From contig DDCX01000030.1 of assembly GCA_002336475.1 (NCBI GenBank), forward strand, positions 62,830 through 70,194: a stretch of DNA of 7,365 bases. The letters are read 5' to 3'. This document shows positions 1 through 4,567 of this stretch, piece by piece. How positions within the stretch are numbered: position 1 is the stretch's first letter; each line of letters opens with the position of its first letter. Origin of the DNA: Flavobacteriales bacterium UBA1995. Lineage in GTDB: Bacteria > Bacteroidota > Bacteroidia > Flavobacteriales_D > Sanyastnellaceae. The position numbers were made by a program, and so were the translations under genes. The notes beneath the pieces were generated by a model, which saw nothing but the letters and a program-made list of their open reading frames with translations, was not told the origin of the DNA and ran no database searches.

Positions 1-633
1 GTGGTGCACCCGACCCCCGTGGTCACCATCCTTGGCACGTCCGACTTCATCTCGGCCTACGATGGGGTCGTCTACGAAGGCACCCTTTACTACCACAGCA
101 ACGACGAGGTCAACAATTACTGGATCGGAGCAGGTGGTTTAGAAGAAACGCCCGTCATCACCGACGTCCCCAATGTGAGCACCAACGATGGCAGCACGGC
201 AGAGCTGTACACGTGGACCTCTTCCGATGGATGCCATGAACTGCTGCACTACAAGGTCAATGGCGGCGACCACGATTGGCCGGGAACCTTTGGGAACATG
301 GACTTTGTGTCACACGATGTCATCTGGGAAACCCTGAGCCAACACGATATGGATGGACGCATCGATTGCGGGACCAGCAGCACCTCAGAGACCGCTGGTC
401 CGGAGGAAGTAACCCTCTATCCCAACCCCGCCTCGGACAAGATTCAAATCGTGGGTTTCGAGGCGCTCGGCATCGAGGTGGGCGACGCGGTCGTGGTTAG
501 GGATATGCAAGGCCGTCTGTGTTCTGACGTCGCCTTGCGCGGCGGTGCGCTGGATGTGTCGGAATGGCCAACGGGCCTCTACACCCTCCACATGTCCGGA
601 CATCGACCTGTCAGGTTCGCGGTTGAGCGCTGA
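1..633 (+). CDS. Secreted PHB depolymerase/feruloyl esterase-type hydrolase, C-terminal part with T9SS sorting domain (5' partial)
   Basis: This is the C-terminal 210 residues of a probable extracellular alpha/beta-hydrolase esterase of the poly(3-hydroxybutyrate) depolymerase / LpqC / feruloyl esterase group, which cleaves ester bonds in polyesters or in plant or algal polysaccharide decorations. Two family blocks are visible: VVTILGTSD with the probable catalytic Asp15, corresponding to the usual HGTxD, and GGDHDWPG with the probable catalytic His91. The Ser-bearing GxSxG block lies upstream of the window, so the opening GTG is most likely an internal codon. Residues about 137-210 form a type A T9SS sorting domain: LYPNPASDKI, then DMQGR, then LDVSEWPTGLYTLHM. 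Such a domain directs export across the outer membrane by the type IX system and is normally cleaved off. The gene converges on the next gene with a 27-base gap, so it is not in an operon with anything else in this window. The substrate cannot be told from this fragment. Confidence 0.85.
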   Translation: MVHPTPVVTILGTSDFISAYDGVVYEGTLYYHSNDEVNNYWIGAGGLEETPVITDVPNVSTNDGSTAELYTWTSSDGCHELLHYKVNGGDHDWPGTFGNMDFVSHDVIWETLSQHDMDGRIDCGTSSTSETAGPEEVTLYPNPASDKIQIVGFEALGIEVGDAVVVRDMQGRLCSDVALRGGALDVSEWPTGLYTLHMSGHRPVRFAVER

Positions 634-637
634 CGCC

Positions 638-659
638 AACCCTGCTTCCTCTTAGGGTT
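638..659. terminator. Possible bidirectional terminator between convergent genes
   Basis: AACCCT (638-643) and AGGGTT (654-659) form a perfect 6-bp inverted repeat with a 10-base loop. It fills most of the 27-base gap between two converging genes. The stem is short. It is followed by only a few T's on the plus strand and has no strong T-tract on the minus strand, so termination in both directions is inferred mainly from its position. Confidence 0.4.
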
Positions 660-660
660 T

Positions 661-1134
661 TCAGCTGGCGTCACCTGTGGACTCACCGTCGTCGGTAGCG
701 CCACTCTTGGCCTTGCGGTAGGTGAAGGAATTGAACACCTTTCGCTTGGCGAAGCGGTACTGGTTGTCTGCGTTGAGGAACTTGTTGAACAGCTGGCCAT
801 TCACCCCGAAATACTCATAGGTGTCCCCATTGAGAAAGGTGATTTCCAAGAGCATCCCTTTGTGCTGAATATCTTGAATGCCAGAGTTGGTGGTGAGCTC
901 CGTGTACTCCTCCTTTTGCGCCTCTTTGGTCTCCGGGGCCATGCTTACCAAGAAGTGATACCCTTCGATGACCCTCCGGCTCATGGCCTCGGCTTCTACC
1001 GCTTTTTCGCCGCCGTTGGGAAACTTGTCGGGGTGCCATTCCTTGACCAAGTTTCGGTATTGCTTCTTGAGTGGCTTCAACTCCAAAGCGCCTTCCACTC
1101 CAAACATCTTCTTGAACTCCTTAATCCGCTTCAT
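661..1134 (-). CDS. J-domain protein with C-terminal KTSC-like domain
   Basis: This is a 157-residue protein with no signal peptide, so it is probably cytoplasmic. Residues about 5-65 resemble a J-domain: the Lys/Arg-rich helix II PLKKQYRNLVKEW is followed by the HPD motif (His34-Pro35-Asp36), which in DnaJ-type co-chaperones stimulates the ATPase of Hsp70 (DnaK). The residues after HPD look like a helix III with a Gly/Glu-rich start. Residues about 84-140 resemble a KTSC domain, a small bacterial and phage fold of unclear function: a beta segment MLLEITFLNGDTYEYFGV, then a helix around QLFNKFLNA, ending in FNSFTYRK. The tail after residue 141 is polar and probably disordered. The start is well supported: an in-frame TAA lies at 1159-1161 on the minus strand, and no other ATG lies between it and this one. 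No Shine-Dalgarno is visible. The gene is divergent from the peptidase gene and convergent with the esterase gene, so it is probably transcribed alone. A role as a specialised DnaK partner is inference. Confidence 0.82.
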   Translation of the reverse strand: MKRIKEFKKMFGVEGALELKPLKKQYRNLVKEWHPDKFPNGGEKAVEAEAMSRRVIEGYHFLVSMAPETKEAQKEEYTELTTNSGIQDIQHKGMLLEITFLNGDTYEYFGVNGQLFNKFLNADNQYRFAKRKVFNSFTYRKAKSGATDDGESTGDAS

Positions 1135-1243
1135 GACTGAGGTTTTGGGTGGTGCTGTTTAAATGCGGCCGCGAAACTACAACCCAACACGCTCATTGCG
1201 AGACCGAAAGCAAATGTTCCTGTGCTGAAAACGGAGGTAAGGC

Positions 1244-1285
1244 CAGATGGGCTCTTTTCATCTGAGGTGCCACCCTCGCAGCACC
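1244..1285. repeat. Two small adjacent hairpins
   Basis: CAGATG (1244-1249) pairs with CATCTG (1259-1264) across a 9-base loop. GGTGC (1266-1270) pairs with GCACC (1281-1285) across a 10-base loop. The second is followed by the T-rich stretch that contains the promoter-like box at 1293. Both stems are short and could be chance. If real, they could be regulatory sites just upstream of the promoter, or the 3' end of an unannotated small RNA. Confidence 0.25.
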
Positions 1286-1292
1286 ATGGTCT

Positions 1293-1310
1293 TTACCTTT
1301 TTGAATCTGA
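1293..1310 (+). promoter_or_regulatory. Candidate Bacteroidota-type promoter for the M60 peptidase gene
   Basis: The stretch TTACCTTTTTGAATCTGA contains TACCTTTT (1294-1301 by the TA start), matching the Bacteroidota -7 consensus TAnnTTTG at seven of eight positions, in a locally AT-rich part of the intergenic region. A near copy lies 32 bases before the downstream esterase gene (4520-4536), which supports a functional role. I could not find a convincing -33 TTG at the usual distance. If transcription starts just downstream, the peptidase mRNA would have a leader of about 345 bases that includes the 1606-1648 hairpin. Confidence 0.4.
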
Positions 1311-1443
1311 TTTTATTGTTTGATTCTTCCAGTCAACCACCATGAGCGCAAGTTTCCCACTCGCACCCAACCACACCCGCACGGGGTAAGTTCATCATCG
1401 ACTGAGAGAATTGCGCTCTCCGGCACCTGTTCATGCCAGACAT

Positions 1444-1459
1444 GCACCTTGCACGGTGC
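1444..1459 (+). repeat. Small hairpin in the putative leader
   Basis: GCACC (1444-1448) and GGTGC (1455-1459) form a 5-bp stem with a 6-base loop TTGCAC. It would lie in the transcribed leader if the 1293-1310 promoter is used. It is short enough to be chance. Confidence 0.2.
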
Positions 1460-1605
1460 GCCAAATCAGTCCCGAATTGCTGTGGGAAAGAGCGCGACCC
1501 ATGGCACCTTAACGCAGCACGGCTGAATTGCTGCTTCACCCGCAAATGAGCGGGCCGCGCGCCCAAGCTTTGATGGCGGCACCAGGGTCGAGGTCCTGAG
1601 GTGGA

Positions 1606-1648
1606 ACAGCTTTGAACCGGCCTTTTTTAGGGCGATATTCAAAGCTGT
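1606..1648 (+). promoter_or_regulatory. Perfect 11-bp inverted repeat just before the M60 start codon
   Basis: ACAGCTTTGAA (1606-1616) and TTCAAAGCTGT (1638-1648) are exact reverse complements separated by 21 bases, and the right arm ends 9 bases before the ATG at 1658. The spacer has its own small GCC (1620-1622) / GGC (1631-1633) pairing around a run of six T's. The core word AGCTTTGA also occurs once more, as a direct copy at 1566-1573, exactly 42 bases before the copy at 1608-1615. As RNA, the arms would form a stem next to the ribosome-binding region; as DNA, it could be an operator for a dimeric regulator. The sequence does not decide between these. Confidence 0.55.
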
Positions 1649-1657
1649 AGACGCGCC

Positions 1658-4459
1658 ATGAAATCCATTGTACTGACCTCAGCCTTTCTCCTCTTTGTCG
1701 CCAACTTCTCCTGGGCGCAATTGGCCAGTTTGACGGAGGTGCAGGGCCTGCCTGAGGGGACCCACACCTTTGATTTTGGCGGCGGTAGTTTTGACGCCTA
1801 CATCGATGCTGAAGGCTGGATGCTCTGGACACAGTACCACCACCAAGGGGGCACCAATCCGGGACTGAACGTCATCGCTCCCGGTGGCAACCTGCCCATC
1901 TATGACCCTTGCGCATTGGGGTGCGACCTGAGCTGGGACAACACCAAATGGGGGCACGGCAGCCGCGCCTTTGCGCAGAGCATCCCGGACGACGAACTCT
2001 GGCTTCGATGGGAAGCGACAACGTCCCACCACAACCGGAAAATCCACTTCGAGAGTCCGGTCCTGGGCCGCTGGCTGTCGAATGACGGTGGCGATTTCAC
2101 GCCCGAAATCACTTTCATGAACGTGCTGAGGGACGACCACACGGCCTTCCTTCCGGCCTCGGCCGGGGCGAGTTCACAGAATGTGGGTGCGGACTATGTG
2201 ATGGCCCAGGGACCGTTTTGGAATTTCAACCAGCAGAGCTGGGAGATCCAGTCCGGCAACCGCTGGAATGTGGACGACGTGCGGAACGACGATGGATCGC
2301 TCATCCTCTACGAGCACAGCACCCTCCACCGCGTGTGGGTCAAGCCCGTGCCCTTCAACGGCGCCCTGCTGATGACCGCCTTGTGCGACCTGCAGGACCA
2401 CATCAACGGTGCCCAGTCGCTGTCGGAAGCGGCACTGACCCAAATCAAGAACACCATCAACATCTACGCCGACGAATTGCCCGAGAGCGAGGACATCATG
2501 GTCAAGGCTTTGGCGGTCATCGCGGACTACGATGCCCAGATCGGCCCGCTGTTCACCACGCCGAATACCAGCAACGGCTTCAGCAAGGACCCCGACTCGG
2601 CGCCGGGCATGGAGCGGGAGCGGGCCATGGTGGCCCTGCAGCAGGCCGTTTTCGACCACATGATGACCCCCGAAGTGCACGCCGCACACCCCGAACTGGT
2701 GGAGGGGACGGTCTTCCAGTCCTGCGTCAACTTCCCCGGTCAGTTGGCGCCTTCGATGGATTCCGAAGCGGTGCACACGGTGCAGATCCGCGGCGATTTT
2801 GCCGACCCCGAGGGCATCAATCCCTATTTCAACATCAACAACGACGGGACGGACCATGCCTTGCGTCCCACCGGGCTCTACCTCGCGCCGGGCAGCGTGG
2901 CCACCATCACCGTGCCCAGCAGCCTTGCGGGACAGGACTTCCACGTGCGGGTCGGCGCACACGAATGGGACCTGACAAACAAGCCGCTCTACAAGCGCCT
3001 GGACCGCATCACCAAGAAGTTCGCCCTGGACGCCACCACGGTGGAGGTGTTCAACCCGCTGGGCGGGGCCATCGCCATCCTGGTGCCTTATGGAGCCGAC
3101 GCGGGCATTGTCGAGGTGAGCGTGGCCAATGCGGTGGAAGCGCCCTTCTTCAGCCTGAAGTCCTTTGATACCACAGCCGATTTTGAAGCCGAACTCGACA
3201 AGCCGGGACCGTGGGCGGTGTTTGAGACGGACAACGTCATGTGGACCATCCCCAAGCACTCGATCGTGCCGGGGCAGTACGACCTCATGCAGGCCATGCT
3301 CGATTGGGATACGGCACTGCAGGCCATCAATACCATCATGGGCCGCGAGCTCGTTTCCGACAAGCACAACCTCTATCTCATTGCGGATGTCCTCATTCGC
3401 GGCGGGGCCTACTCCATCGGTTATCCGATGTCCAACACGCCGTTGAACTACACGCAGGTGCCCGGATCGGTGTACTTCATCGATGGGCCGGGTCCCAACG
3501 ACGAGGTCACCTTCCACGAGTACGGGCATGCGCTGAACATGTCGATGTTCCCCGGCGAGACAGAGGCGCTGGTCAACTTCCCCTACATCATGGCCCTGAA
3601 CTTCGGCCTGGGCGAGGAGCTCAACGAAGCGGTCATGCACAGCTTCGTGCCCAACACGTTCAACATCGACCGTTCTGCCACCCACCGCCTCGTTTCCAAC
3701 AGCTTTGGGTCATCGCGCGACATCACGAATTCGACCACGAACGAGGTCCGCTATCAGCACCGCGGCTACGCCCATTATTTCGAGATCGTCAGCCGGCTCG
3801 GATGGTGTCCGCTGCAGGCCTTCTGGGAGAGCGAATACGAAGACTTCCTCGTGGGCATCGAGCACAGCACGGGCGACAGCGACAGCCGCATGCTGCGCAT
3901 GTCCCGCGCAGCAGAGGAAGACCTCAGGCCACTGTTCCACGTATTCGGCATCCTGCCCCAGGATGCGGCGGCCCTCGATGCGGCCTTCGCGGCGGAAGCC
4001 ATCGTTCCGTCGCTCGCGGTCCATGACCGACTCCAAGATTACCTCGGGCTCATCCCCGCCGACAACGCCGCCTTTGTGGACTACGCCCTGACCGTCTATC
4101 CCGGGCTTTACCCCGACGGTCCCGGCGCCAACCCTGACTACGGCGTGGGGTGGCATTACCAGAAATCCCTGACCTACAACGCGGCAGAAGCGGCCGACCG
4201 GACCGCCATCCTGGAGGACATCATCGCCCTCTACTACCCCACAGGTGCGCCAGCACCCAATCCCAACCCTTGCGCCTTGGCGCCAGACTGCCCGCCGGAC
4301 TTCGATGAGAATGGTACGGTCAACGTGGCGGACGTCCTCTACGTGCTCGGCAACTTCGGCTGCTCAGGCGACTGCCCTGCCGACCTGGACGGCGACAACA
4401 TCGTCGGCGTCACGGATGTCCTGGTGGTGCTCTCCCAATTCGGTCTTCCCTGCGACTGA
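1658..4459 (+). CDS. Secreted M60-family zinc metallopeptidase with dockerin-like tail
   Basis: This 933-residue protein is probably an extracellular glycopeptidase of the enhancin/M60 family, whose characterised members cleave O-glycosylated proteins such as mucins. A signal peptide spans residues 1-20, with likely cleavage at FSWA|Q. Residues about 21-228 contain FDAYIDAEGWMLW and several Trp-rich blocks that recall fibrinogen/intelectin-type lectin folds; this is tentative. A helical linker (about 229-360) follows. Residues about 372-760 match the M60 domain: TGLYLAPGSVATITVP, then VRVGAHEWDL, then FNPLGGAIAILVP, then the zinc site HEYGH (His620, Glu621, His624), with Glu636 in ETEALVNF as probable third ligand. 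This fits the HExxH-x(8,28)-E gluzincin pattern. Residues 872-933 carry two dockerin-like calcium loops (Asp881-Asp892 and Asp909-Asp920) framed by cysteines. No T9SS sorting domain is seen. The ATG is fixed by an in-frame TAG at 1628-1630. A SASA esterase gene follows 108 bases downstream. Confidence 0.87.
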   Translation: MKSIVLTSAFLLFVANFSWAQLASLTEVQGLPEGTHTFDFGGGSFDAYIDAEGWMLWTQYHHQGGTNPGLNVIAPGGNLPIYDPCALGCDLSWDNTKWGHGSRAFAQSIPDDELWLRWEATTSHHNRKIHFESPVLGRWLSNDGGDFTPEITFMNVLRDDHTAFLPASAGASSQNVGADYVMAQGPFWNFNQQSWEIQSGNRWNVDDVRNDDGSLILYEHSTLHRVWVKPVPFNGALLMTALCDLQDHINGAQSLSEAALTQIKNTINIYADELPESEDIMVKALAVIADYDAQIGPLFTTPNTSNGFSKDPDSAPGMERERAMVALQQAVFDHMMTPEVHAAHPELVEGTVFQSCVNFPGQLAPSMDSEAVHTVQIRGDFADPEGINPYFNINNDGTDHALRPTGLYLAPGSVATITVPSSLAGQDFHVRVGAHEWDLTNKPLYKRLDRITKKFALDATTVEVFNPLGGAIAILVPYGADAGIVEVSVANAVEAPFFSLKSFDTTADFEAELDKPGPWAVFETDNVMWTIPKHSIVPGQYDLMQAMLDWDTALQAINTIMGRELVSDKHNLYLIADVLIRGGAYSIGYPMSNTPLNYTQVPGSVYFIDGPGPNDEVTFHEYGHALNMSMFPGETEALVNFPYIMALNFGLGEELNEAVMHSFVPNTFNIDRSATHRLVSNSFGSSRDITNSTTNEVRYQHRGYAHYFEIVSRLGWCPLQAFWESEYEDFLVGIEHSTGDSDSRMLRMSRAAEEDLRPLFHVFGILPQDAAALDAAFAAEAIVPSLAVHDRLQDYLGLIPADNAAFVDYALTVYPGLYPDGPGANPDYGVGWHYQKSLTYNAAEAADRTAILEDIIALYYPTGAPAPNPNPCALAPDCPPDFDENGTVNVADVLYVLGNFGCSGDCPADLDGDNIVGVTDVLVVLSQFGLPCD
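4271..4456 (+). repeat. Dockerin-like tandem EF-hand repeats at the C-terminus of the M60 peptidase
   Basis: The last 62 residues (872-933) contain two copies of a CPxDxDxxGxVxVxDVLxVLxxFG pattern. The first loop runs from Asp881 (DFDENGTVNVAD) and the second from Asp909 (DLDGDNIVGVTD), 28 residues apart. Ligand positions 1, 3, 5 and 12 are Asp or Asn in both, as expected for calcium binding. Each loop is followed by a short hydrophobic helix ending in FG. Cysteines 872, 878, 902, 906 and 932 flank the loops. A Pro/Asn-rich linker (PAPNPNP) joins this module to the peptidase. Confidence 0.75.
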
Positions 4460-4519
4460 ACACCCCCCGCTGTCCGCGCTCCTCGGGATGCTGACGGCAT
4501 GCTTACCGGACGCTGAAGC

Positions 4520-4536
4520 TTACCTTTTGGATCTGA
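4520..4536 (+). promoter_or_regulatory. Candidate promoter for the SASA esterase gene
   Basis: TTACCTTTTGGATCTGA contains TACCTTTTG, close to the Bacteroidota -7 box TAnnTTTG. It differs from the motif before the M60 gene (1293-1310) by one base deletion and one substitution. Its end lies 31 bases before the ATG at 4568, a sensible leader length. The word GCTTACC also occurs at 4501-4507, 17 bases upstream of its copy at 4518-4524. No clear -33 box and no strong terminator for the M60 gene were found in the 108-base gap, so read-through from upstream is also possible. Confidence 0.45.
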
Positions 4537-4567
4537 GCGCTGCATGCAAGCCGCAACCTGATCCGCC

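Larger units (their letters stand above)
1135..1657. other. 523-base divergent intergenic region
   Basis: This region separates the minus-strand J-domain gene from the plus-strand M60 peptidase gene, so it should hold promoters for both. I see an AT-rich stretch at about 1291-1327 with a promoter-like box, several small hairpins (1244-1264, 1266-1285, 1444-1459) and a strong inverted repeat at 1606-1648. For the minus-strand gene the best candidate is TAGTTTCG, read on the minus strand at about 1170-1180; it matches the -7 consensus imperfectly and no -33 box was found. Short open frames occur on both strands (for example about 1320-1526 plus and 1333-1566 minus), but their composition does not look like protein. 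I see no tRNA, rRNA or recognisable riboswitch. Confidence 0.6.

Noticed and set aside
1158..1172. GTTTAAAT followed by GCGGCCGC, resembling a cloning polylinker
   Set aside because: The first site is not an exact rare-cutter site, there is no vector sequence nearby, and it sits between two natural genes. It is probably chance.
1320..1566. Two short overlapping open frames (plus 1320-1526, minus 1333-1566) in the intergenic region
   Set aside because: Both are low-complexity, rich in Arg, His, Ser and Thr, lack motifs, and overlap each other on opposite strands.
2218..3168. A 316-codon plus-strand frame overlapping the M60 gene, and a similar one at 3241-4026
   Set aside because: They are out-of-frame shadows with Arg/Pro/Gly-rich composition and no domain signal.
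2174..3685. A 503-codon open frame on the minus strand inside the M60 gene
   Set aside because: It lies wholly opposite a gene with clear family motifs, is rich in His, Val and Gly runs typical of reverse-read G+C-rich codons, and shows no recognisable motif.
4460..4519. Terminator after the M60 gene, from GCATGC palindromes (4497-4502, 4542-4547)
   Set aside because: The palindromes are short and far apart, no stable stem followed by a T-tract is visible, and the second copy lies beyond the promoter candidate.
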